Below are positions 11,215 to 22,446 of a DNA stretch of 64,000 nucleotides, piece by piece. Position 1 is the first letter of the stretch; the number at the start of each line of letters is the position of its first letter. The translations under genes and the position numbers were made by a program. The notes under the pieces were generated by a model, which was given only the letters and a program-made list of their open reading frames with translations, did no database searches and was not told the DNA's origin. The stretch covers positions 124,001 through 188,000 of the forward strand of contig JAGMUV010000043.1 of NCBI GenBank assembly GCA_020744425.1, in the 5' to 3' direction. This DNA is from Dactylonectria macrodidyma. Its lineage: Eukaryota > Ascomycota > Sordariomycetes > Hypocreales > Nectriaceae.

Positions 11215-12724
11215 ATGAGTAGAGAGAAACAAGATCTCGAGACACGGAGGCAGCCAGCGTTAGAAGACTCCAACATGCACAATCAAAAAATAACTAACAA
11301 AGTTGCATTAACCGCCGGTAATGTATTGACGCCAGCTGAGCCAGAAACTCCGAACCTTCAAACAGAAAAAGACTGGTTCCCAGAAGGTGGACTAGAGGCA
11401 TGGCTAGTAGTATTCGGTGCATCGATGGGATCGTAAGTGTGCCAACAACATTGAAAACTCGTCCGGCCTTTTATTTACTGAGACTCACTAGACTTGCGGC
11501 ACTGGGCATAACGAACACGATTGCAGCATTTCAACTCTATATTTCCACGCATCAACTTTCTCAGTGCAGTGAAGGCAGCATTGGGTGGATATTTTCCCTC
11601 TACACGTTCTTAGCCTTCTTCTGTGGCGTCTATATTGGCCCTGTGTTTGATAAGTTCGGGCCTAGATGGTTGATTCTAGTCGGAAGTGTCTGTATCGGAG
11701 CCAGTCTAATGCTGTGGAGTGTCTGCAAAGGTAAACTCGCGCATGCAACAAACACCAACCACCAGTATTCGTCGTTTGACTCCCCGCTAACAAGTTGCTT
11801 GTCTTCTCAGAATACTGGCACTTCCTCATTGTCTTTGGAATATGCAACGGCATCGGCTGCTCGCTCCTCTTCACCCCATGCATTGCAGCCGTGGGCCACT
11901 TCTTCCACGCGCGTCGAGGCCTCGCTACTGGCATCGCCAGTGCCGGTGGCTCGCTAGGTGGGATCATCTTCCCGCTCATGCTGCAAAGCCTCTTTGCGGA
12001 ACCGTCTCTTGGCTGGGGCTGGGGTGTGCGCATCCTCGGTTTCCTTTACATCGGCCTCTTGGCTGTGGCCAACTGCTTCGTGCGCTCGCGATTGCCACCC
12101 TCAAAAAACGCCAGCATTCATCCGGATATTCGCATTTTCAAAGAGAAACCTTTCTTGTTCACCACCATTGCCGTTTTCTTGATGGAATTCGCCCTCTTTA
12201 TTCCCCTGACCTACATAAGCTCGTATGCAGCCGCTCAAGGCTTCAGCCACGAGTTCTGCTTCCAAATTTTAACAATATTGAATGCGGGGTCTTTTTTTGG
12301 ACGTCTATTACCAGGTTGGTGGGCGGACCGCGTCGGCCCATTCAACTCCAACATGGCATCCGTCCTCTTGTCCATCTTCGCCTGTTTCGCCGTCTGGCTC
12401 CCCTTCGGTCATACTAAGCCCGGCATCGTCACTTTTGCCATTCTTATCGGCTTTGCAAGTGGAAACAACATCAGCATTACACCTGTTTGCATTGGAAGGC
12501 TATGCCCTATCGAAAACTATGGCCGGTATTATGCTACATGCTTCACCGTTGTCAGCGTAGCGTGCTTGGTAGGTGTTCCTATCGGTGGAAGCGTAATCAA
12601 CGCTTGTGGAGGTAGCTACGGGGGTTTGATTGTCTTTACTGGTGCGCTATACGCCTCAAGCTTGGTTGGTTTTGTGATTGCCAAAGGGGTGAGCATTGGT
12701 TGGAAACTGACAGCAACCTTTTAA
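11215..12724 (+). CDS. MFS transporter, monocarboxylate (MCH) type
   Basis: Major facilitator protein similar to fungal monocarboxylate/riboflavin transporter-like proteins, expected in the plasma membrane. The exons are 11215-11432, 11492-11730 and 11811-12724, giving 456 residues. Introns are GTAAGT...CTAG (59 bp) and GTAAAC...TCAG (80 bp, with CTAAC). Evidence is the cytosolic N-terminus ending in DWFPEGGLEAWLVVFGAS, the SIGWIFSLYTFLAFFCG segment, the MFS loop GPVFDKFGPRWLI, the repeat GHFFHARRGLATGIASAGGSLGG, and the second-half GRLLPGWWADRVG. About 12 membrane segments are present. It is convergent with the downstream Zn2Cys6 gene, 540 bp apart. The substrate is unknown. Confidence 0.87.
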
Positions 12725-13265
12725 ATCCTCGTGTTGATAGACGAGTCATGGAAAATAGAGGGTGCAGTGGTTGGTATGTAATGTTGAATACTTCGTTTTT
12801 TGTGCTCTTCCACCCTCGATTAAGCTGTTGCACCGACTGGGGATGTCAATCCAGAATTTCAAGGGCAATGGTAAAGATCGAACGACTACCTTTCAATAGC
12901 TACGATAACCCATATAGCCCCTCAAGGAGGTCACTCTTAGCAACAAGTCTAAACTATCCAGAGACCGAAACTGCTATTCAGTACCTAGGAGACCGGGTTT
13001 GATTATCACCAGGTACACATGCCACTGCCAACTTTGCCAACCTCATTATATGCCATGAAAAAGGCTGAAAGGCGTCGTCTTGACGAGATACTTGTACCCC
13101 TCGATCAACCAAGGGTCGCCATTGTAATTAGGAAGTCGGGCCAAACAGCGACAGACCATAACAGAGTAGGGAGACAGGTTTCAGGAGGAGGAGTCGGCAT
13201 GGTATATATGTCATCCAGTACCATCACCGTAAATTTTTCCAGCAGAATCGAACATGAACGGGTCA
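12725..13265. other. Convergent intergenic region
   Basis: Space between the 3' ends of the MFS gene and the Zn2Cys6 gene. One 139-codon frame on the plus strand runs antisense into the regulator's 3' end and is a shadow. Nothing else is recognised. Confidence 0.45.
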
Positions 13266-15330
13266 TTAAACAGCTAATACATCAAATCCCAGAAGTCGAA
13301 AAGAATCTATCCAATTTGCAGGACCAAAGCCATTCTGTTGCATCTGGTCGTCCCTTTTCCAAAGCTTCTGCACAATATCCCACTGCCTGGTTATATTCCC
13401 AATATTGTATTTCTCGATTCTTTCCCACCACTTCCTGAAAGAATCCCGCTGGGGCCCTATAGCCTCACAAGAAGCGATAAATGCAGGCCATGTGATAGGT
13501 GCCGTTACTGGACCCTGTGAAATTTGTGCCTTTGCATCTTCGGCCGCATGCATTTGTTCAGCCACACACTGTACGTCGTCCACGAGATCCGTAGAGCTCA
13601 AACCTTGGATCCGTCGATAATAGTAGATGAGGGCCGCGCGATGCCAGGCGTTGGCTTGTAGTTTAAAAATCGAGAACATTAAGTTGTCATTTGGTGGGAT
13701 TGACATAATTCTCTCGGAAGAAAGTCTCCAAGAGAGGAGTCTATCGCCAAGTACTTCGCAAGCTTCAAGAATATGGTCTGGTACAGCGTCCTGCGGTTGT
13801 CCGTTGTACTGCGTAAGAATTTGTGCTAGGCGACAAGTTTCCTGGATTGCTACTGCGATAGATGGTGTGATACCATAAATGTGCTCATAGCAGTTGCTCG
13901 ATTGCACCAAGCTGTCATCCGAGGTCGGGTTGGTATGCCCTGGCGATTGAGCGGATTGGAAAGAAGTTGTGCGGGCAAGAATGGCGAAGAACGCACTGAT
14001 AGAGTTCAGTTTCTGAGTGGAGTGGCTGATTACTTTCCATCTGCTCCTCAAATTCCGCAACTGTGTTGCCGCATTTATATGCGCCGTAAAGTCGTTACCT
14101 TCTCCCATCATAGTCTTGTAACATGTTAGCATATGCCAAGAGATGGTTATAGTAATCCTTACCCCGATGCTAAGCAAGGATAGCATTGCCGTCATGAAAA
14201 TTTGATAATCTGCACCGGGAGTTGCAGTATCAACAGCAGCTTGCAAGAAGCAAAGTGCTTGATGCCTGTGCTTTGTTCCGACCCTTTGATATCTGATCTG
14301 GGCTTTATTGCAGTTCCAAAGGTGGAATGCTGAAGATGCAAGCAGAGAGTGATAGATTGCTGAATAAGCTAGAGTTTTGGATGTGTTGGGATCTGACATG
14401 CAAACCACCGACCCTTCCAGTGCTGTAGAAAGGTATATTCCGCGGAATACGTTTTCAGTGTGAAATATTGGTTGCATAAGATCAGCGACGTGAGAGTCAT
14501 AGTGGTTGATCAGAAGGTCGACTTGACGATCCCCAAAAAGGCTGCTTGAGAGGTTGTATATTGAATAGCCAGAATGGGATGAGGTAACGGATGTTGAAGA
14601 TGTTGTGGCTGAGTCAGCCTGTGAATTGTCTTCGAAGTATGGAGTCTGGTTACTCTGGTCTTCTCGAATTCCTGGGGATGTGCCGTTTACTGTGGGCCCC
14701 TCTTCCCTCTCATTATGTTTTTCACTCTCTTTTGATGACACATGAGCGATTGCATATTGCTAGCGACGATTAGGAATCTTACTTACCTCCTAGTAAATAG
14801 AAATTTGACGCCGGACTGAAATGGGACGAACTGTCTTGAGATGCACTGTTTTCGTCGTCGCGATCGATATCGAATGATGTTTTATTTCCACTACTTCTCT
14901 GATCGCCAAGTAGGGAATCTGTGATTGAGAAACAGGTAGTACTTGATGCCGTGCATGCATCGACGTGTTGATGATTGCTAAAAGTGCTCGGAAAGGCAGA
15001 AAACGGGCCTCTCGTAGACAATAATCCAAACTCGGTATCATTATCAACATTGGCCAGAAACCCGTCAATCTCCTCTATGCGGTACCGTTGCCCGCAGTCT
15101 CGGTCTAGCAATCTTCAGTGATAGACTCGGAGGTGTCAAGCATCTGCCCTTACCTAGCTCGATGGCTCTACGCCCTCTTGTGGAGGGAACAGGGTCCGCA
15201 AGCGGATCTGATACCCATTGGAGCCGAACGTCATAGCCACCGCAGGCAACGCCTTTCTTTTCACAGTTTTGGCAGCCTATCGGCCTCTCGTCGCATCTTA
15301 TTTTTCGTGCCTTGCACGTCCAGCAGCTGC
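13266..15330 (-). CDS. Zn2Cys6 transcription factor
   Basis: Fungal regulator with an N-terminal GAL4-type binuclear zinc cluster (C-x2-C-x6-C-x6-C-x2-C-x6-C, starting SCWTCKARKIRCDERPIGC) encoded by 15325-15240, followed by GGYDVRLQWVSD, typical of the Fungal_trans_2 group. Exons run to 15154, then 15104-14787, 14728-14163 and 14114-13266. The introns are 15105-15153, 14729-14786 and 14115-14162, the last an in-frame 48-bp intron with a GCTAACA branch site. The C-terminal part has the usual helical regions (HYDSHVADLMQPIFHTENVFRG; SIYHSLLASSAFHLWN-like). The initiating ATG is not resolved: the frame upstream of the zinc cluster has no ATG before a stop, so a short first exon probably lies further upstream. 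It is a likely local regulator of the neighbouring enzyme and transporter genes. Confidence 0.83.
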
Positions 15331-15737
15331 TTGCATTAGGATAGAACGCAGCGACGAAAACGAAAATGGGATCATGAAAAGCTTAAGCGTACCCTTTGAA
15401 TGAATTCAGCCGGTTCATCGATGATGGACAAATCACAGTTATACATTCGTTGCTCGGTAACCATTGACGCCGAGGCACGTGTATTCTCTGTGTTCTTTTA
15501 CGTCTGGTAACAAAACCAAGATAGAGTGACCTTAGATGGTGCGGGGATTTGGGAAGGCTCTAGTCTTGATTCCTGAGGTATCAACAGTGATGCAAAGCGT
15601 CATCGTAAGTTAACTTATGTGACGCTTCCCCCAATGTGGTGTGGGCTTCCAGTCGAGCGACGCCCCGGCGACTCCACCTATCAAAGTCTAGGGCTTCGTA
15701 CACTAGGGACACACATAAGTGGAGAGGTAGGTTCGTC

Positions 15738-15784
15738 ACAGTAAGGATTTTATTTCGCCCGGGGGGGACACACCCCAGAGGGCC
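15738..15784 (+). repeat. 46-bp direct repeat, copy 1
   Basis: TAAGGATTTTATTTCGCCCG and the following ACACACCCCAGAGGGCCT recur at 16104-16146. Copy 1 has one extra G in the G run. The two copies flank the inverted-repeat element at 15794-16100. Confidence 0.8.
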
Positions 15785-15793
15785 TCGTCACAG

Positions 15794-16100
15794 TACGGAG
15801 GAAGAGCTCAAAAGTCCTTGCCGTGGGCTAATTACGCCACATCCCGCAATCCCTGTTAGATACTTGGGATACATCAGACTCCCATCTGCTCCAGAAGGCC
15901 TTCGCCTAACACGCCTATAACTTCAGAGGACGTAGGCGAGGCTTGCTGCTTAGTCGTTCACTAGAATCTGCTGTAGCCTGCTAGCGTTTAGCAGTGCTAG
16001 ATTGGATCGAAGTACTTCTTGTATTTAGCCCAGTTATGGGGACGTTTTTTGCTTTTTCTTGATTTTAGTGCGGCAAGGACTTTTGAGCTCTTCCTCCGTA
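15794..16100. mobile_element. Small TA-flanked MITE, Tc1/mariner type
   Basis: A 307-bp segment whose ends are perfect 30-bp inverted repeats (15794-15823 and 16071-16100, beginning TACGGAGGAAGAGCTCAAAA). If the terminal TA on each side is read as the target duplication, the element proper is 15796-16098. It has no coding capacity. A Tc1/mariner-type MITE is the simplest reading; no matching full-length element is in the window. Confidence 0.75.
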
Positions 16101-16146
16101 AGGTAAGGATTTTATTTCGCCCGGGGGGACACACCCCAGAGGGCCT
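16101..16146 (+). repeat. 46-bp direct repeat, copy 2
   Basis: Second copy of the repeat at 15738-15784, directly abutting the right end of the MITE. Confidence 0.8.
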
Positions 16147-16369
16147 TTGCGCTAAGCTATTTTCGTTTCGTACATAATCACCCGAAGCCCCAAAATTTCA
16201 CTTTTACTAACTGGTCCAATCTGGTGTATATGTCGTGACAGGCCTGCTTGAAGGCCAATTTCCCCAAGTGTTCAGCATCCTATCCTCAGCAGCTGAAGCC
16301 TGGTCTGTCAAAATGAGACTGTATGATGTTAGTAGGGATTGATCTGCATAGGTAGTGTGCCTGAGGCTT

Positions 16370-19294
16370 CTAGTCCATGTTAAGCCTCCCCGTTGCAATG
16401 GCAAATTTGATCGTTGCCCGTACTGCCCGCATATCTGGTGCCCATTTGTCATCGTCAGACGCTGCCTTTCCTCCCAAGAAGAACGAGAGGTTTCCCATCT
16501 TTGTTTGTGGGCATTTCAGCACGCCTTCCCGTTGCTTTGTCCACTTTGTGCATCTGAATAGAAAATGCGCAACTGTCTCGGATGCTTGACCACATTCGCA
16601 CATATCCGATTCCACTGCGCCGATGTTGTGCAGAAAGCTATTTAGTCTTGCCATTCCGGTGCGGAGCTGGACCAGCACCTCTGCTTCTTTCCTCTTCAGC
16701 AGGTCATATAGAGTACGGGTATGCTTGCCAGGTAGTGCCGTGTCTATCATCTTCGAGTATTTCCCGATTCTTCCCGGCGATGTCGTTGGTTGCCGCTGCT
16801 TGGTTATGGCTAGTCTTATCCTCGTGGATCTTGCTTGATACGGCGGCTTATCTGGTCTGCATTCACTTTCAGTGGCCTTCCGGGCTGCTGCTTTGGCTTT
16901 TGGTCCTAGTGCGAAGTCTTCCTCTCCTGCTGGAACCCACATCATCTGGAGAGAGTTGCCCTCGTCTTCAAGACGGTTGACATGCTTGTAGATTTGCCGA
17001 ATGGTCTGTTGACCGGACTGTTGTCGCGGCCGCCGTATGGCTTCTAGTGCGGAGCGGTTGCTCGTCATGACGATGATATTCCGTCGACGCAGTCCGAATG
17101 GCATGCATCTCAGGGCCATCTCTATAGCTCCCAGCTCGGCTATGTATGGGTTCAGCTCCTCCCTCGACCCGAGAGTGATAGAGTAGCTGGCCACATCCTC
17201 GTCAGCATTGTTGATCGCCGTATCTCGTACGACACCTCCCATGCCTACCATGCCCCTTCTCTGTGAGGAGCAGGTGGTAATGACTATGCCGTCCACCCTA
17301 TTTGCTGCTTCCACCGCTCTCTCCCGGTCAGGGTCGCACGACACTAAGATACGGTCTCGCCATGGCGGTAGCGCGTATTCTCGAATGATCTCCATTCGTT
17401 CAGTGGCTGTCTCCCCTTGTATCTGAGCAATCCTCTGCATCGGCGATACGAATCGGCGACACACTTTCACCTTCAGTGTCGCCAACGGGTGTGTCCTGGG
17501 AAGGGTCCGGAGGTTGATCCAAAACCTTGTTGCCGCTTGCGCATGCCGTTCTTGCACCGGTTGGATGCTAGCTTCGGCCTCGGCCACCGCTGTTGCCACG
17601 GTCCGGAAAGCTCCCGTGATCGCCTGTGCTCCAACCATCTGTGCTTTGTCCAGCCAAGCGGCTTCTCTAATGCCGCATGAGTGCGCCCACACGTTAGACG
17701 CATAGTCCATGGTGGGAGCCACTGTTGCTACGAACAGTTGTCTCGCCGTCCGCGGTGACAACGTTTTCAGTCTTTTCAAACACATAGCGGCCGAGAGCCC
17801 CTTTGCGGCAGCTTTAGCTATGTGTTCCTTGTATCGTAGTTTCGCGTCCATGACCACTCCCAGGATCTTGGCGCTGGTCTTGGGCTTGACTACTTTTCCT
17901 TTGATCATGAACGGTTTGTCGCTGGTACGCGCGGCGTTTCGCGTGAAATGCACGATGGCCGTTTTGTCTCCGTTAAACGTCGCACCGCTCCGTCTTTCCC
18001 AGCCCAGTGCTTCGTCTATAATTGATTGGATGCCGGCTCGATTCTCCTCCGCTGTTGGTCCCACCACCCAGGCTGAGTAGTCGTCCACGAATGCCATCGA
18101 GCCACCTCTTGCGTTGATTCTTCTCTGCACCAAATCTGCATTGAAGAACAGGAACAACACCGGCGACAGCGGTGATCCTTGCGGGAGACCTGCCTGTGGC
18201 AACTCCCGTAGCTGTGACGTGTGCCCATTTACCACCACGGTGGCCATTCGTCCAGAGCAGAAGGCGTCAATCCATCTCACCAGTCCACCAGGTATGCCTC
18301 TCGCCTTCAGCCTCTCCAGTAGTCGTTCTTTGAACACTCCATTGTAAGCGCCTTTGACATCGAAACTGATCAGACTGAGCACCCTGCCGGCCCTCCATGC
18401 CTTATAGATCTGCTCCTGCAGCAGTATCAGTGCTTGTTCGGCTGACCTTCGCTTCCTTGCCCCGAAGTGGTTTGCGGGCAGCAATCCATAGCTTTCCACT
18501 ACATAGGATATCCGCTCTACAACGACTGCCTCGAGTATCTTGCCCAGTGTTGACAGCAGCGATATCGGTCTCCATGCCTTGGCCACTGTGTAGTCTCCCT
18601 TGTCTGCTTTCTTTAGCGGGATGATCTTCGCGCTCCTCCACTGGTGGGGTACCACACCATCCCTGAGGGATGTGTCGAAGAGGTGCAAGACACGGTATCT
18701 AACCACTGGCCAAAGCTGTTTCCACACCATTGCTGGCAGACCATCCTCTCCAGGCGCTTTCCAAGGTTTCGCTGCTATCACTTTTTCTTCAACTTCCTCC
18801 ATGGTGAGGTCTGGCATGTGCACTTCCGTCCGTTGCGGTCGGTCGCCTTCATCTTCAATCCTGGCCGGCAACGGCGGGAAGAACGTGCTGAATAGCTCCT
18901 CTGCCTGCTCCACCCTATCTACAGTGGTGGAGCCGTCTTGTCTCTTCAAAGGGGGCACCCTATCGTCCATGATGTCCTTTCCAGGTTTCAAATACTTGGC
19001 TGCCTTCCATATGTTGACATCTTCTGCTAGGAACTCGTCCCAGTGCAGTTTCTTCTGTTTCCGGATGGCATCATGGTACTCCTTGGATGCTTCCTTGGCC
19101 CGTCCTTCCAGGTCGGGCCTCACCTGACCTGCTCGCCGCTGTGCCCTAGCCTGATTCCGCCAGAACGTGTACACCCGCCGAAGTCTCGTCAAATCCTTCG
19201 TCCACCAGCACTTCGCGTACGGTACTGGTTGTGCTCGGGGCGTCAGCTCGTGGATCGCCTCGAGGATGACCCTGATAAGGCCATCTAATCTTAT
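16370..19294 (-). mobile_element. 5'-truncated LINE (non-LTR retrotransposon) ORF2
   Basis: The open frame of about 975 codons ends at 16370 and is open back to a TAG at 19295-19297. It encodes a reverse transcriptase: AWRPISLLSTLGKILE, SFDVKGAYNGV, LPQGSPLSPVLF and the catalytic FVDDYS. A diverged RNase H-like region follows (IAELGAIEMAL, TSNRSALEAIRRPRQQSGQ), then a C-terminal cysteine motif, CECGQASETVAHFLFRC. Upstream residues such as PYAKCWWTKDLTRLRRVYTFWRN belong to the linker before the RT in fungal LINEs. The endonuclease domain and ORF1 are absent, so the copy is 5'-truncated, as is usual for LINE insertions. In the RNase H region two positions where catalytic Asp is expected read T and N. 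The clade is probably Tad1-like, which is uncertain. It appears inserted in the remains of hAT-2. Confidence 0.85.
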
Positions 19295-19310
19295 CTACTT
19301 TGGTTGGATC

Positions 19311-19423
19311 TACCGTAATTAGCCCTTGCAACACCCCTATTGGCTTGTGTCATCGTGCACAGACCATCGAGGCGCACAACGAAACACTTCCTTCCGCGTT
19401 GCGTCTGAACAGAGTCATTGACC
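19311..19423 (-). pseudogene. hAT-2 transposase remnant, downstream piece
   Basis: A short minus-strand frame (PWVNDSVQTQRGRKCFVVR) lies between the end of hAT-1 and the LINE. It fits the position after HN in other hAT proteins of this window (for example FIQRSVQRCQKF in hAT-3), so it probably continues hAT-2, whose upstream part ends at about 22447. Confidence 0.5.
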
Positions 19424-22400
19424 CAAGGCTCGAAACCACTACATCCACTCCACTTTTGGACCAAGTAGAGTGGATGGACCATTTTTAGGCAATTACAAAG
19501 TGGATGTAGCACACTTTCGACCGGAGTGGAATGGATGTACACGTGGATTTATAAGTGGATTTTTGTAAGTGGACTTATGAGGCTATTCACAACCTCGTCG
19601 ACGCCTATTCAGCCTCACTTTCAGAGGTTGACACTAACTCTTCAGCCTCTTGCTGCCGTAATGAATCGTCAACCTCGCTGGCGCTGTCCTCGCCCTCGAA
19701 TAGCCATTTTGACTCAGCAAGAGCCAGCTCGTCGTCGCTTAGAGTCCCACAGCCGGCATCCAGCTTACTTTCAAGGTGTGACTTAAGCAATGGATCCAGG
19801 TCCTTGATAAGGCCAGCACGGTACCAAGAGCGTAAGACCTGACAAATGGCGATAATATCAGCATCTAGGTTCGTACGCAACCCCGAGACCATCTTGCCAG
19901 CAGCTGAAAATAACCTCTCACACTCGGCTGACATCGGCTGGATCGTCAGGAAGTCCAAGGCCATCCTGGATAACCGAGGATATCTGCCTTGCTTAGTGAT
20001 CCAGTAACCAATTGGATCACGAACGTTGCCGTCGCTGGCGTCACGATCCGTCTGCCACGCTTGGTACTCGTCACCAACAATAGCTGCTGCGTAGGCTGGT
20101 ATTGAGCTTAGCAGACGACTGTTCTTCTCGAAGGGATTGAAAAACCGAGGTCTTTTTGCTGGTGGCTCGTCGTCGCCTCTGCTGCTGCTGGTTCTAACCT
20201 CGAGATGAGCGTAATCGGAGAGCCAGACGTCGGCAACCATCTCTTTTGCCTTTTCAACCCAGCTAGGCTTATGAGCCCACGTTTCATCAAACCAGTCCCA
20301 ACGATAAGCTGGATGGAGCGCCATAGCCGTATAGTAGATGGGCGTCTCGTCCAGCCGCCGATAATATTCATCCAGCTTATCCCAAGCAAGGTTGATTCCG
20401 ATGCGGAAGTGCTCTGGATCAGGAAAATCAGCAGCAAGCTGCTTATATTCTTCCAGTGTGTTAAGCAGCAACTCATAGCCAAGCACCACGTCCCAGATAT
20501 TGCCATAGGAGCCAGTCCAGCCTTGCTTACGCCTGCGGATGTGTCCATCACCCTCAAGCGTCTTTACCACGGTCTCAAAAACAGTCAGAATAGCCTCCAA
20601 ATGGTAAAGAACCTCCCAGTCTTTGTCCGTTAGCTGATTCTCGTCTCGGAGGATGCGTGGTTTTTTCGCCAACTTGGCTTGTGTCACTTGGCCAGTCTTT
20701 TTAGACCGATTTTCGTCCTCCCATTGCGCCTTATACTTGATCAGTAGGAGTTCGATAGAGGTTTTCAACCGTAGAGCCCTGCGGATCATGTAGAGTTGTG
20801 ACAGCCAACGCGTGTCGTTGTCGATAATTAGCTTGAGTGGTTTCTTCGATCGGAGTTTAAGGGTGGTGGCGCGATTAATTTCGTCCTGTTAGATATACCG
20901 AGTTAATATGAGACGAATAGGATTTAGTAAAACCGCTTACCCTCTGGACCTCCTTGAACAAGTAAATCAGCCGGTGGCTAATACGCACATCAACTACGAT
21001 ATTGTGTAACTTGCCAACTGGTCCTTTTTTGCGCCATTGAGCGTATTCAGTATCAGATAACGCTTCTGCGCCTGACAATTGCTTCTCGAACGCGTCAGCG
21101 TTTTTGCCAAATAAGAGCGCCTTGGCTGATAAGTTAATTGTGTGGCCAATACAACGTCCTCGGCGCAGTCGGCCATCGAACCCAAGTTCAGCACCAATGA
21201 CCTCCATAGCAGTATCGTTGTTTTCTGCATTGTCAAGCGTGAAATAGCCAACCATCTCTGGACCCACGCCAAGAGTGTGTAGGACGTCGGGAACCTCCCC
21301 ACCGATCGTTGAGCCGAAGTGACGATGAGCCTCTGGAACTCCAATCATGATTTTGCATGGCCGATTCTTCTCGTCTCTGAAAAAACAAGCAATGCCGTAG
21401 AGGGCAAGCTTATTTCGAGACGTCCAGCCATCAAATGAAATATGAAGGGCTCCAGGGGAGTTCCTCAGCACCTCGATAACCGTCTGCTTGTGGCGGTTAT
21501 ACTCTTGAATGATCTTATATCGGATAGCCGTGGCAGTCAAGTTGGCGTGTTGGATGGAAACGGAGGGACTCAAATAGTCGAAGATTTCTCGGAGGATGGG
21601 GTTCTCGGCGAAGGAAAATGACTGGTTACTACTGACGATTAACTCGACTAGCATACGCTGAAAGTGTTGCTTATCAAAGCGTGAGATGAAGCTATTCGCG
21701 ATATTCTGTTCCGTAGGCTTGTTGACGTCCAGTTTCAAAACAGAGGCAATAGTCAGCTGGTTCGATTTCAGTGCGCCTTCGGATTTGAGCTGTGCTGTGC
21801 TCTTTTTCTCTCCCTCTGGTGCTGGTGTTTTGTGCTCACGCCATAGATGATTTGCCGCGTTCTGGAGACCTGAAGAGGTAAAACTCGCGATAATGGGACG
21901 ATTTCCGAGGATACAGTCCTTGCAAGCCCATTTGCGTAAGCCATGACGTTGAATATCATAGCCAAAGTCCCACAGCCAAGAGCTAGTATCACGAGCGCGT
22001 TCTGACCAATTCCAGCCTCTGAAATGGCGAAAAAGACGGTCTTCGAGCTGCTGCTGTTGGCCTGGTTGGCCTGGCTGGTTGGCTGACATCAATTTTTTTT
22101 TTTTGGCAAAAACAAAGCAGGAAATCTGTAGAAAACACACTCAATAGGGGTAGTTTCTCGTCAATATTATTAGATTAGCTGTAGGGGTGATCGACCTCGG
22201 CTAACTTGGGTCCAGGTACCTCGATTTAATGGGCAGTCATATACAAAAATAAGTACTATGAACCATACAGGGTCAGGGAATATCCCACTGTACCTAAATC
22301 CACCTAAATCCACTCCATTACATCCACTTTCGTGTCCAAGTGTAGTGGATTATTACGTAATCTGAGCGCCGACAAGTGGATGTAATAGAGATGGGCCACT

Positions 22401-22446
22401 TATATGTGGTCCACGTGGATTTACAGTGTAGTGGGTTCGAGCCTTG
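19424..22446 (-). mobile_element. hAT-1 element
   Basis: The ends are imperfect inverted repeats beginning CAAGGCTCGAA followed by (A/C)CCACTACA. The left end is at 19424; on the right, CCACTACA-GGCTTG is inverted, ending at 22446. Subterminal regions carry many ATCCAC and GTGGAT motifs. One intact spliced transposase gene lies inside. A clear 8-bp target duplication is not visible, so the exact ends may be off by a few bases. Confidence 0.72.
19605..22089 (-). CDS. hAT-1 transposase, intact
   Basis: DNA transposase of the hAT superfamily, 809 residues. Exon 1 is 22089-20941 and exon 2 is 20885-19605, joined through a 55-bp intron (GTAAGC...CTAACAG) between KEVQR and DEINRATTLK. The BED-like zinc region is WACKDCILGNRP...AANHLWREH. 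The RNase H-like core has FDGWTS, GYFTLDNAENND and, after the splice, IDNDTRWLSQLYM. The C-terminal dimerisation domain is RYPRLSRMALDFLTIQPMSAECERLFSAAGKMV. The start is ATG 22089 (MSANQPGQPGQ); an upstream AAAA-rich segment in the same frame is unlikely to be coding. No stop or frameshift is seen, so this copy may be functional. Confidence 0.88.

Noticed and set aside
19200..19334. Minus-strand frame with GLITVDPTKVDKIRWP resembling a Gypsy RT connection motif
   Set aside because: Only about 20 residues, in an alternative frame at a LINE/hAT junction; too short to separate from chance.
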